A stretch of 34,497 nucleotides of DNA from JAPLFM01 sp964650885 (lineage in GTDB: Bacteria > Bacteroidota > Ignavibacteria > Kapaibacteriales > UBA2268), in NCBI GenBank assembly GCA_964650885.1, contig CAZYXG010000024.1, forward strand, positions 1 to 34,497, in the 5' to 3' direction. Both the position numbers and the translations under genes were made by a program. Below are positions 8,725 through 16,178 of the stretch, piece by piece; the stretch's first letter is position 1; each line of letters starts with the position of its first letter. The notes below the pieces were generated by a model. It was not told where the DNA came from, searched no databases, and was given only the letters and a program-made list of their open reading frames with translations.

Positions 8725-10239
8725 GTGAAAAATAAATTTGCACTTATCTTAATATTTTTGCTTTCAATTAACTTATTGAAAGCAAATAATTTACAAATTT
8801 CCAACATATCAGCTCCAAGCAATAATCAAATTCAGTTTGATGTGCAATGGGACAATAGTTGGAATGCCAGTGCTCCATCATACAATTGGGATGCAATTTG
8901 GCTTTTCGTAAAAACTCAAGTCTGTGGGGTTGGCTCTAGCCCTTGGCAGCACAGCGATTTGCGTAATATTTCACTTGACCATACTGTAAGTGGAACTATA
9001 TTGCAAATTGATGCAGTATCCGATGGAAAGGGTATTTTTCTGCGAAGAAGTACTTTAGGTGGGGGTAATATTGGTGCAACTACTGTAACACTCAAGTTTA
9101 CAAGTACTTTCACACCAGCCAATACAAATTACGAAGTATTCGGAATTGAAATGGTGAATGTACCATCTGGTTCATTCACAGTGGGCGATGGCTCTAGCAC
9201 AATTTCTCAATCTACTAATGCATTTGGTTCGAATAACTCTACGCCATACACTATAACTAGTGAAAATGCTATGATACAAGATCAATTGCGAAATGACCCA
9301 GCTGGCCCTGCTGCTATTACTGCACATAATGCTATTCCAGCTGCCTTCCCAAAAGGATTCGCAAGTTTCTACTCTATGAAGTATGAAATTTCTCAAAATC
9401 AATATGGCGCTTTTTTAAACAATTTGGAATACAGCCAGCAATCAAGCCGAATGGGTGTTGTACCTTCATCTACCATAGGCACAAGGATATTCAGTGCTAA
9501 TGATAATAGGAATACTTTAGAAATCAAGTCTGCTGGAGTTGCCTTTTCCACACCTGCACAAGTTGGGAATGATTTGAATAGCAATGACGTTTTCGATGAA
9601 GCGACAGATGGTGGCAATATAGCTTGCAATTTCCTTTCTTGGGAAGACTTGAAGGCATATTTGGATTGGGCTGCTTTAAGACCAATGACAGAGCTTGAAT
9701 ACGAGAAAATTTGTCGTGGAACAAATACTCCTGTATTGGTAGAATATGCTTGGTCAAATACTACTATTAATCAAGCAACTTCCGCTTCTATTTCCAATAG
9801 TGGTGCTGCTAATGAAATTTCAACTAGCACTGCCGATGGCTTAGCTGCTTATAATGGTGGTAGTAGCACTGTGCTTGGTCCAATCAGGGTGGGTTTTGCT
9901 GCCACTGCTGCTACTAATCGTTCGGGTGCTGGTTCGGGATTCTATGGTATATTCGACCTTAGTGGCAATGTTTGGGAACAAACTTGGGGCTGCGGCTGGT
10001 ATAACGGTGCGGTTAGGATAAACACTCCTACATTTACTGGTGTACTTGGCAATGGCTATATTGATGCCAGTGGTTTTGCTGATGCTGTAAATTGGGGTGG
10101 TGTTGCACTTTCAGAAGTTAGAGGTGGAAATTGGGAATATACAGCTCAGAGATGCCAAACTTCGGATAGATTCTACTTGAATTCAACCGCTGAAAATAAT
10201 ACCAGAGTGCGAAGAACTGGTGGTAGAGGTGTGAGATAA
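8725..10239 (+). CDS. Secreted SUMF1 (formylglycine-generating-enzyme-like) domain protein
   Basis: A 504-residue exported protein. Residues 1-20 form a signal peptide (MKNKFALILIFLLSINLLKA). Residues 21-140 are a beta-rich N-terminal domain (VQWDNSWNASAPSYNWDAIW, WQHSDL, DGKGIFLRR). From about 143 the SUMF1/C-type-lectin fold follows: EMVNVPSGSFTVGDG, MKYEISQNQYGAFLN, a CNFLSWEDLKAYLDWAALRP segment, YGIFDLSGNVWEQ, VRGGNWEY and a terminal RRTGGRGVR. This two-domain layout is common in Bacteroidota surface proteins. The paired copper-binding cysteines of true formylglycine-generating enzymes are not evident (only C477 lies in that region), so a structural or ligand-binding role is more likely than sulfatase activation. 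The start is GTG 8725 after AAAGGAGG. A secreted repeat protein follows 48 bases downstream and is probably co-expressed. Confidence 0.85.
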   Translation: MKNKFALILIFLLSINLLKANNLQISNISAPSNNQIQFDVQWDNSWNASAPSYNWDAIWLFVKTQVCGVGSSPWQHSDLRNISLDHTVSGTILQIDAVSDGKGIFLRRSTLGGGNIGATTVTLKFTSTFTPANTNYEVFGIEMVNVPSGSFTVGDGSSTISQSTNAFGSNNSTPYTITSENAMIQDQLRNDPAGPAAITAHNAIPAAFPKGFASFYSMKYEISQNQYGAFLNNLEYSQQSSRMGVVPSSTIGTRIFSANDNRNTLEIKSAGVAFSTPAQVGNDLNSNDVFDEATDGGNIACNFLSWEDLKAYLDWAALRPMTELEYEKICRGTNTPVLVEYAWSNTTINQATSASISNSGAANEISTSTADGLAAYNGGSSTVLGPIRVGFAATAATNRSGAGSGFYGIFDLSGNVWEQTWGCGWYNGAVRINTPTFTGVLGNGYIDASGFADAVNWGGVALSEVRGGNWEYTAQRCQTSDRFYLNSTAENNTRVRRTGGRGVR

Positions 10240-10287
10240 GTTGATAAAAGGAAATATCATTGCTTTGGGGAAAGTTAATGAATTACT

Positions 10288-11721
10288 TTGAAAAAAATAA
10301 TCATATTGGTGTTGTTAAGCTCTTTTCTTCAGCTCAAATCACAGTTTTTGGGCGGAGAAGCAGATGGTGTTTCCAATTTGCAATTGAGCAGTACAACTTG
10401 TACATTAATAAATACAAATCCATACTTGGGCGACCAAGGTAATGGATTTTCGAGAATAAGATTAACTAATTCATCTTGTACGTTAAATATTAATGTAAGT
10501 CCCTATCTCGGTGGGGAAGGGGACGGCTCTGCCAACTTAAGATTAACAAGCACAACATGCACTTTGCAATCTGCTTCTCCATTTCTCGGTGGTAATAGTG
10601 ATGGTTTTGCATTTGGAATTCAAAATAATCAAGTCTGCGATTTAAAAAACATAAACCCTTATGCAGGTGGTTCTGCCGATGGCTTTAGTTCCTCTGCTAC
10701 TTTTAACTCAATTTGCACTCTTGTCACTACTAATCCATTCGCAGGTGGCTCTGGCGATGGTGCAGATTACAGAATTCTAACAAATGCCACTTGCACACTC
10801 ACAGCGGTCAATCCATTCCTTGGTGGAATAAATGATGGTGCTGCAAATATTAGATTAATCAGCACCACTTGTACTATTATAAATACAAACCCATTCAAAG
10901 GCGGTGTAGCCGATGGCTTTGCTAATGTTCGTTTCAGAAATGTTTCTTGCTATGTGCAGAATCCTTCACCTTTCACAGGTGGAAATGCCGATGGTTTTGC
11001 AAACATTCGATTTAATAACGATGTATGTTATGATTTGCCTCCTAAACCATTCCAAGGGGGCGTATCCGATGGTTTCACAAGCATTAGATTGAGCAATACA
11101 TCTTGCACACCTGTCAATGTTAGCCCTTTCTTTGGGGGTAATTCAAGTACTTTATCGCAACAAAAATTAAGTAATTTAGTTTGCCAAGTTTTTGATGTAA
11201 ATCCATTTATGGGTGGCAATTCCAATACTCAAACATTTATTATATTAAAAAATAGTGTTTGCACTGTATTTAACTCTAATCCATTCCTTGGGGGCAATGG
11301 CAGCACAGCTGTCTTTATAAAACTTACAAATTCAGTTTGTACTTACTTAAATGTGAATCCATATTTTGGTGGTTCACAACAATTAGGACAAAACAAAAGA
11401 TTGGCGAACACTGTTTGTACTATTATAAATGTGAATCCATACCTTGGAGGGCAGCGAGACGGCTACGACAAGGCATCGATTGGCTGCTCTTGCTATGTGA
11501 CACCTGCACCAAATTCAGCTAATACTTGCATTTGGATAGGGAATTATTCTTCCGATTGGAATTCCCAATGTAACTGGAATACTGGGTATATTCCAAATCA
11601 ATATACTACTGTTATTATTCCAGCTAACAGGCCAGCCGTAACAAACTACGGCATTATTAAATGTAAGATACTTATCAATTCTGGTAAATTCTTCAACTAT
11701 GGAACACTGGTAGTTCATTAG
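10288..11721 (+). CDS. Secreted protein of fifteen 26-residue single-cysteine repeats
   Basis: A 477-residue exported protein of unknown function. The signal peptide is residues 1-18 (MKKIIILVLLSSFLQLKS). Residues 19-408 are a tandem array of about fifteen repeats with a 26-residue period: P-[FY]-x-G-G-x-x-D-G-[FA] at the start, an RL-x-N segment, then one cysteine at position 20 followed by T. Repeats 11-14 lose the D-G pair. Residues 409-477 form a cap with WIGNYSSDWNSQCNWNTG and IPNQYTTVIIP, a motif I associate with Bacteroidota adhesin-like surface proteins. No ATG is available near the signal peptide: TTG 10288 reads directly into MKKIII, with GGGGAAAG about 15 bases upstream. No type IX secretion C-terminal domain is recognisable. 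Surface-layer, adhesive or cross-linked fibre functions are possible but unproven. Confidence 0.8.
   Translation: MKKIIILVLLSSFLQLKSQFLGGEADGVSNLQLSSTTCTLINTNPYLGDQGNGFSRIRLTNSSCTLNINVSPYLGGEGDGSANLRLTSTTCTLQSASPFLGGNSDGFAFGIQNNQVCDLKNINPYAGGSADGFSSSATFNSICTLVTTNPFAGGSGDGADYRILTNATCTLTAVNPFLGGINDGAANIRLISTTCTIINTNPFKGGVADGFANVRFRNVSCYVQNPSPFTGGNADGFANIRFNNDVCYDLPPKPFQGGVSDGFTSIRLSNTSCTPVNVSPFFGGNSSTLSQQKLSNLVCQVFDVNPFMGGNSNTQTFIILKNSVCTVFNSNPFLGGNGSTAVFIKLTNSVCTYLNVNPYFGGSQQLGQNKRLANTVCTIINVNPYLGGQRDGYDKASIGCSCYVTPAPNSANTCIWIGNYSSDWNSQCNWNTGYIPNQYTTVIIPANRPAVTNYGIIKCKILINSGKFFNYGTLVVH
10342..11511 (+). repeat. Tandem 78-base coding repeats (15 copies)
   Basis: In-frame repeat of 26 codons running from residue 19 to about 408 of the secreted protein. 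Thirteen of the fifteen copies are exactly 26 residues, copy 2 has 27, and the last is shortened. The amino-acid pattern is well kept but codons differ between copies (GGTGGAAATGCCGATGG against GGCGGTGTAGCCGATGG). The array is therefore old and held by selection on the protein, not a recent slippage expansion. Cysteines fall at residues 38, 64, 91, 117, 143, 169, 195, 221, 247, 273, 299, 325, 351 and 377, then C400/C402. Confidence 0.9.
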
Positions 11722-11806
11722 CTTTTATAAGGAAATTTCCCTAGTACTTTGTTTTCAAATATTTCTTTCGCATTTTTGAATAAAGAAAATAAACAAACAG
11801 ACAAAA

Positions 11807-12829
11807 ATGGAAAATCAATCTAACGAAGTACAGTCAAAAAAGAAAGTGATACTTTCTGGTATTCAGCCATCTGGAGTGTTATCTATAGGTCACTTAACTG
11901 GTGCATTGAAAAATTGGGTAGAGCTACAAGATGCCTACGAATGTTATTTCATGGTTGCAGATTTGCACGCTATCACTGTTCGCCAGAACCCAGCGGAACT
12001 AAGAAATCGAGTTTTGGAAACAGTCGCTATGTTTTTAGCTGCTGGTATTGACCCACAAAAAAGTTCGTTATTTATCCAGTCCCATGTCTCCCAACATGCA
12101 GAATTAGCTTGGGTTTTGAATACGTTCACTGGTATGGGCGAATGCTCTCGAATGACTCAATTCAAAGATAAATCTGCAAAAGAAGGGGATAGCAACGCTT
12201 CCGTAGGTTTGTTTGCATATCCAGTTTTAATGGCAGCCGATATATTGCTTTATCAGGCAGACCTTGTGCCAGTGGGCGAAGACCAAAAGCAACATCTGGA
12301 ATTAACTCGCAATTTAGCTCAAAAGTTCAATCATAACTATTCACCTACATTCGTAGTACCCGAGCCTTATATTCCAAAAGTTGGGGCAAGAATAATGAGT
12401 TTGCAAGAACCAACAAAGAAAATGTCTAAGTCCGACGAGAACCAGTCTGCAAGTATTTTCCTTAGCGATTCAAATGAGGATATAATTAAGAAAATCAAAA
12501 GAGCTGTTACAGATTCCGATACTAATGTAGTTTTTCGAGAAGACAAGCAGGGGATTTCAAATTTGCTAACTCTTCATTCAATTGCAACTGGCAAGACAAT
12601 AAAAGAGCTTGAAGTAGAATTTGCTGGCAAATCTTATGGGGATTTCAAATCAGCTGTGGCTGAATCAGTAGCAGCATATATTGCTCCAATTAGAGATAAA
12701 TATTTCGATTTGCTTAAAGATAAAGAATATTTAAAAGAAGTGCTCACAGTAGGAGCAAACAAAGCAAGATACACTGCAAATAAAACTTTAAGAAAAGTTT
12801 ATAAAAAAGTAGGTTTTATTGAGCTTTAA
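11807..12829 (+). CDS. trpS: Tryptophan--tRNA ligase
   Basis: Class I aminoacyl-tRNA synthetase charging tRNA-Trp. The 340-residue length is standard. The nucleotide-binding HIGH-type signature appears in SGIQPSGVLSIGHLTGA (SIGH at 26-29) and the KMSKS loop is perfect at 205-209 (KKMSKSDEN). Other family blocks are visible: MVADLHAITV, QSHVSQHAELAW, YPVLMAADILLY and VPVGEDQKQH. The start is ATG 11807 with MENQSNEVQSKKKVILSG. The last four bases overlap the stop of the convergent MerC-domain gene. Confidence 0.98.
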   Translation: MENQSNEVQSKKKVILSGIQPSGVLSIGHLTGALKNWVELQDAYECYFMVADLHAITVRQNPAELRNRVLETVAMFLAAGIDPQKSSLFIQSHVSQHAELAWVLNTFTGMGECSRMTQFKDKSAKEGDSNASVGLFAYPVLMAADILLYQADLVPVGEDQKQHLELTRNLAQKFNHNYSPTFVVPEPYIPKVGARIMSLQEPTKKMSKSDENQSASIFLSDSNEDIIKKIKRAVTDSDTNVVFREDKQGISNLLTLHSIATGKTIKELEVEFAGKSYGDFKSAVAESVAAYIAPIRDKYFDLLKDKEYLKEVLTVGANKARYTANKTLRKVYKKVGFIEL

Positions 12830-13221
12830 TCGTGATGTTGGTGGTCGCAGCTTTCTCGATTGCAAAGGCGAATGTTATAGATATGCGAGCTGATTAAAGT
12901 AAGCGAGCCAATGTGCATAAAGACCCAATGCAAATTAGTGCCTTCTAGCAATACACCAGTCAAAAAGAATAGCCAACCTATTGCAAATAAATACTTTAGC
13001 AGTTTGCGATGGGTATGGCGAAAGCTTAAATATGCAGGAATTACAGCCAGTACCACAAAGAAATAATCCAAATCCAAACCAAATAGCTCAAAATGTAATT
13101 CTTCATTGGCATAGCCAGAAATAATGAAAAACAAAGGCACAACCAAGCAATGAATTATGCAAGCTATAGATGCAGTTATTCCAAAATAATCTGAGTTTAA
13201 TTTAATCACTGTTGGCTTCAT
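12826..13221 (-). CDS. MerC-domain membrane protein
   Basis: A 131-residue inner-membrane protein with about four hydrophobic segments. The N-terminal DYFGITASIACIIHC matches the MerC signature, with the C21-x3-C25 pair in the first membrane helix, and the C-terminus has C120, C125 and a histidine-rich DHQHHD. MerC proteins of mercury-resistance operons transport Hg(II). In Bacteroidota, stand-alone MerC-domain proteins are common and their substrate is unsettled; no merA/merR/merT is present here. Its ATG overlaps the upstream mmcQ/yjbR-like gene by 20 bases, so the two form a unit. Confidence 0.85.
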   Translation of the reverse strand: MKPTVIKLNSDYFGITASIACIIHCLVVPLFFIISGYANEELHFELFGLDLDYFFVVLAVIPAYLSFRHTHRKLLKYLFAIGWLFFLTGVLLEGTNLHWVFMHIGSLTLISSHIYNIRLCNRESCDHQHHD

Positions 13222-13567
13222 TTAAATTTATTTTTACCTTTTGTGGCAATGCTTGAAAAACTAAATTGTAAGAATCGTCAATCAATTCTTGTATTAGTTT
13301 TTCATTAAGTGAATTAGTGACGTAAACACTAATCCAATATTTTTTGTTCATGTGGTAGCCCTCTTTGATATCTTCGTAAGTCTCTTTTAGTTCAGCCACT
13401 TTTTCGGGAGTATTTTTCAAGTTCAAACGAATTGGGTCATGCTCAGCACCAAGAATAGCAAATAGTTTCCCACCCACTTTATAAACAAAAGTATCTTCGC
13501 CCCAAGGCATATCCAAAGTGCAATAAGCTTTAGATTGTAAATATATATCAAGAATTTGGAAATTCAT
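13202..13567 (-). CDS. MmcQ/YjbR-family protein
   Basis: Small cytoplasmic protein of about 121 residues with the MmcQ/YjbR (CyaY-like fold) pattern: MPWGEDTFVYKVGGKLFAIL, then LNLKNTPEKVAEL, EGYHMNKKYWISV and a C-terminal ELIDDSYNLVFQALP. Members are described as DNA-binding-like, but no molecular function is established. I take ATG 13567 as the start (MNFQILDIYL); a TTG three codons upstream is possible. It overlaps the downstream MerC gene by 20 bases. A small inverted repeat, CACAA-TTTC-TTGTG, lies upstream at 13628-13641. Confidence 0.85.
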   Translation of the reverse strand: MNFQILDIYLQSKAYCTLDMPWGEDTFVYKVGGKLFAILGAEHDPIRLNLKNTPEKVAELKETYEDIKEGYHMNKKYWISVYVTNSLNEKLIQELIDDSYNLVFQALPQKVKINLNEANSD

Positions 13568-13724
13568 AGACAGCAATTTAAGAAAAATTTAACAGATTAA
13601 AGAGTTTTGTGTGATGAGTTAAGAAAACACAATTTCTTGTGATAATTTTCATATTTTGCTGCAATGTTTGATAATTCAAACTTACGAACATATTAAACCT
13701 AAGAAAGTTTGAAATTATCAGAAC

Positions 13725-13758
13725 AAAAAAAGGCAGATCATTTTTTGAATCTGCCTTT
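13725..13758 (-). terminator. Rho-independent terminator of the kdsC operon
   Basis: Read on the minus strand, AAAGGCAGAT pairs with ATCTGCCTTT (plus-strand arms 13729-13738 and 13749-13758, 10-base loop) and is followed directly by a T-run (plus-strand A-run from 13725). It sits 30 bases past the stop of the last minus-strand gene of the unit. Confidence 0.85.
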
Positions 13759-13787
13759 AAAAATAAAATACGAAGTAAAGATTGAGC

Positions 13788-14270
13788 TTACTTATTGAAT
13801 CTGCTTGTGAAAGCAGAAACTGCTTTACCAACAGCACTCATAATTTGCAAAGTTTGATTTACTGGAGCCGATACTCTTTCATATACCACTCCTGCTAAGT
13901 CTTCAAACGGTTCCACCACTTGGAGTAGTTTCTTTACTCCATTTTCGGTAGTAGTTGTTAAGTTTCTTATTTCAGTGCTTGTTGCATCGTAATTATCTAA
14001 GCTTTCAGTTACACGCAATTTCATATCGTCTACTTTAGCAAGAGAAACAGAAACATCTTTTTGCAGTGAGTTCAGATTTTCAAGAGTAACATTCACATTT
14101 TTTTGTAATCCGTCAAAATCTTGAACTAATTTGTCCAAGTTTCTGCTAGCATCGGCAGATAATTTTGTAATTGCAGATATAGCATTAATTGCAAAAAAGC
14201 AAAGTATTGCTATTCCAAACATAGCAATAAATGCCATAAATTTCAATCCAACATCCATATTATTCTCCAT
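13788..14270 (-). CDS. Membrane-anchored coiled-coil protein (DUF948-like)
   Basis: A 160-residue protein with one transmembrane helix near the N-terminus (roughly residues 9-30, FMAFIAMFGIAILCFFAINA). A long polar, heptad-like region follows to about residue 120 (LDKLVQDFDGLQKNVNVTLENL and similar). This layout matches DUF948 proteins, which usually neighbour YtxH-domain genes, as here, seven bases downstream of one. Function is unknown; association with the envelope or general stress is often assumed. It is last in the kdsC-ytxH-DUF948 unit, just before the terminator. Confidence 0.7.
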   Translation of the reverse strand: MENNMDVGLKFMAFIAMFGIAILCFFAINAISAITKLSADASRNLDKLVQDFDGLQKNVNVTLENLNSLQKDVSVSLAKVDDMKLRVTESLDNYDATSTEIRNLTTTTENGVKKLLQVVEPFEDLAGVVYERVSAPVNQTLQIMSAVGKAVSAFTSRFNK

Positions 14271-14277
14271 TGCTTAA

Positions 14278-14694
14278 TTAGCCGTTAAATTCAGATTTGA
14301 ATGTGTCAACGCCAGCTTTTGCTGCATCTCTAATTGTGTCGAACTTATCTGTGAAGCTATCTTTTGTAGATTGTGCTTTTAGTTTAGCAGAGTTTAAAAT
14401 AGAATCTGCATTGCTCAAAAGTTCGTCAGCTTGTTTTTTGGCAGCGTTAACTATGCCTTGTGCTTTCATTTTTCCTTCATTCATTGTGTTTTCAATTGAA
14501 GGTGTAACATCATCTGCGACTTTTTGAATGTAATCAGCAGATTTGTCGTAAGCATCTTTAGCTTTATCAGCCAATTCTTGTCTTAATTCCGACCCAGGTT
14601 TTGGGGCTAAAAGCAAAGCTGTGATAGCTCCAACTGAACCACCAATCAATGCACCAAAGACAAAACCTTTTGTGTATGAATTATTTCCGCTCAT
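14278..14694 (-). CDS. YtxH-domain protein
   Basis: A 138-residue protein with the YtxH signature: a glycine-rich membrane segment (FVFGALIGGSVGAITALLLAPKPG) followed by SELRQELADKAKDAYDKSA and a long lysine/alanine-rich amphipathic helix. YtxH proteins are widespread, general-stress-associated membrane proteins with no defined activity, and are sometimes mis-called gas vesicle proteins. It lies between kdsC (27-base gap) and the DUF948-like gene (7-base gap). Confidence 0.85.
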   Translation of the reverse strand: MSGNNSYTKGFVFGALIGGSVGAITALLLAPKPGSELRQELADKAKDAYDKSADYIQKVADDVTPSIENTMNEGKMKAQGIVNAAKKQADELLSNADSILNSAKLKAQSTKDSFTDKFDTIRDAAKAGVDTFKSEFNG

Positions 14695-14721
14695 TTTTTT
14701 TTTCCTTATAAATGTTAATGT

Positions 14722-15246
14722 TTACCAATTTTCTTGTACATAGTTTGGTTTATTTTGTGCTTTCAAGATGTGTTCTACCACTTCTCTAATTGCACCAGCT
14801 CCGCCTTTTGCTTGGCAGATGTAATTAACCATATTTTTAATATATTGCACAGCATCGCTAGGGCAGGCAGAAAAGCCAGCCATTTCCAGTGCGTATCTGT
14901 CATTTACATCGTCTCCGATATAAGCAATCTCATCTAATGAAATATTTAATGATTCAGCCAATTTTATCATAGCTTCAGTCTTATTATTTGTGCCGCTTAT
15001 AAAGTGACGAATATTCAACTTTTCCGCCCGTATTTTAATTACTGGCGAAATACTATGAGTTATGATGGCACATTCTATGCCTGATTTTTGAAGAAGCACA
15101 ATACCCATACCGTCTTTGGCATCGAATCGCTTAAAATACTCGCCTTCGGAATTGTAATACATTCCCGAATCGGTCATTGTGCCATCTACATCCATAGCAA
15201 ATAATTTTACTTTGATGAGCTTTTCTGTTAATTCTTTTGTAAGCAA
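14722..15246 (-). CDS. kdsC: KdsC-like HAD phosphatase (Kdo-8-phosphate phosphatase)
   Basis: Predicted to dephosphorylate 3-deoxy-D-manno-octulosonate 8-phosphate for lipopolysaccharide core synthesis. The C0-type HAD motifs are D19-x-D21 in FAMDVDGTMTDSG, T63, a lysine near K89, and GDDVND at 111-116. The C-terminal KGGAGAIREVVEHIL is the usual KdsC tail that closes over the neighbouring subunit's active site. The residues after T63 read HSIS where family members usually have GR-x-S. The 174-residue length is standard. There is no ATG before the first catalytic aspartates except inside the motif, so TTG 15246 is taken as start. It heads a unit with the YtxH and DUF948-like genes and is divergent from prmA. 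Confidence 0.85.
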   Translation of the reverse strand: MLTKELTEKLIKVKLFAMDVDGTMTDSGMYYNSEGEYFKRFDAKDGMGIVLLQKSGIECAIITHSISPVIKIRAEKLNIRHFISGTNNKTEAMIKLAESLNISLDEIAYIGDDVNDRYALEMAGFSACPSDAVQYIKNMVNYICQAKGGAGAIREVVEHILKAQNKPNYVQENW

Positions 15247-15335
15247 TTTTCTTAAATTGTAAACATTAGTGGAACAAAAAATTTACTTTGCAAATTAAAG
15301 CTAATGATATTCATAAATCAAAGAGATAAATCAGT

Positions 15336-16178
15336 TTGAAAAAATATTTTAACGTAAATTTAGCAATAATAGAAGAGCAGCAGGAAATCGCCTTGGCAGC
15401 ACTTTCGGATTTACTTTTTGAAGGTATTGTCCAGGACGAAGATATGCTAATAATCACATTCGAGGAGAAAAATTTCTCCGACGAACTGATTATTCTAATG
15501 AAGTCTCTTTTAAGCGAATACGAATTAGACTACAATTTAGTTTCGATTGACTCATTAAATGATAAAAACTGGAATGAGGAATTTGAAAAAAAAGTTCCTG
15601 CTATTCACGTAAGCAAACGAATAGGCATAGCTCCCACTTGGAAATTCGATGAATTGACTGAAGATATAAAAGTAAAAATTAATCCTAAAATGTCTTTTGG
15701 AACTGGGGAACATTCTACAACACGTCTTGTGGCTCAACTAATGGAAACAACTGTTAAGCCCAATACTCATTGGATAGATGCTGGCACTGGTACTGGTATT
15801 CTTGCTATTTTGGCAATTAAACTCGGTGCGAAGTCTTGTTTTGCTTTCGATAATTATGAGTGGTCTGTAGAAAATGCAAAAGAAAATATTGAGCTAAATG
15901 AAATTGGCAATGAGATAGATTTGCAATTATTGGATATAGATGAAATTACTTTGCCAGATGCAGATGGAATTGCAGCGAACATTTTCACAAGCATGATTTT
16001 GAAAGCAATGCCTTTATTCTATGAGTCGCTAAAAAATAGAAAAGGCGAACTAATCTCTTCGGGAATACTTAAATACGATAGAGATTTGATAGTGGATAAA
16101 GCTATTGAAACTGGCTTTGAGCTAATTGAAGAACGCACAGACGATGAATGGATAGCATTTCATTTCAGAGTGAAGTAA
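15336..16178 (+). CDS. prmA: Ribosomal protein L11 methyltransferase
   Basis: SAM-dependent methyltransferase that trimethylates ribosomal protein L11. The 280-residue protein has an N-terminal recognition domain and the class I Rossmann core: FGTGEHSTT at 121-129, DAGTGTGIL at 148-156, FDNYEWSVENAKENIELN and the AANIFTSMI block (usually NIL). The start is TTG 15336 (MKKYFNVNLAIIEEQ). The stop TAATG overlaps the next start by one base, so translation is coupled to the Ppx/GppA gene. Confidence 0.95.
   Translation: MKKYFNVNLAIIEEQQEIALAALSDLLFEGIVQDEDMLIITFEEKNFSDELIILMKSLLSEYELDYNLVSIDSLNDKNWNEEFEKKVPAIHVSKRIGIAPTWKFDELTEDIKVKINPKMSFGTGEHSTTRLVAQLMETTVKPNTHWIDAGTGTGILAILAIKLGAKSCFAFDNYEWSVENAKENIELNEIGNEIDLQLLDIDEITLPDADGIAANIFTSMILKAMPLFYESLKNRKGELISSGILKYDRDLIVDKAIETGFELIEERTDDEWIAFHFRVK

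Noticed and set aside
8725..10239. SUMF1-domain protein as an active sulfatase-activating formylglycine-generating enzyme
   Set aside because: The region that should hold two copper-binding cysteines has only C477, no sulfatase gene is present, and the two-domain secreted layout is common among non-catalytic Bacteroidota proteins.
10260..10442. Alternative frame across the start of the cysteine-repeat gene
   Set aside because: It overlaps the signal peptide and first repeats in another frame and has no family resemblance; the TTG-started frame carries the signal and repeats.
10288..11721. Type IX secretion cargo
   Set aside because: The C-terminus (69-residue cap ending in a short beta-like tail) does not show the conserved pattern of a type IX sorting domain, and no por/spr genes are in the window.
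12826..13221. Mercury-resistance operon
   Set aside because: Only a MerC-domain gene is present; no merA, merR, merT or merP accompanies it, and such solitary genes are common in Bacteroidota.
16148..16177. Upstream in-frame ATG for the Ppx/GppA gene
   Set aside because: The extra ten residues lie in prmA. ATG 16178 gives the usual start just before SIDIGTNT and a one-base stop/start overlap.
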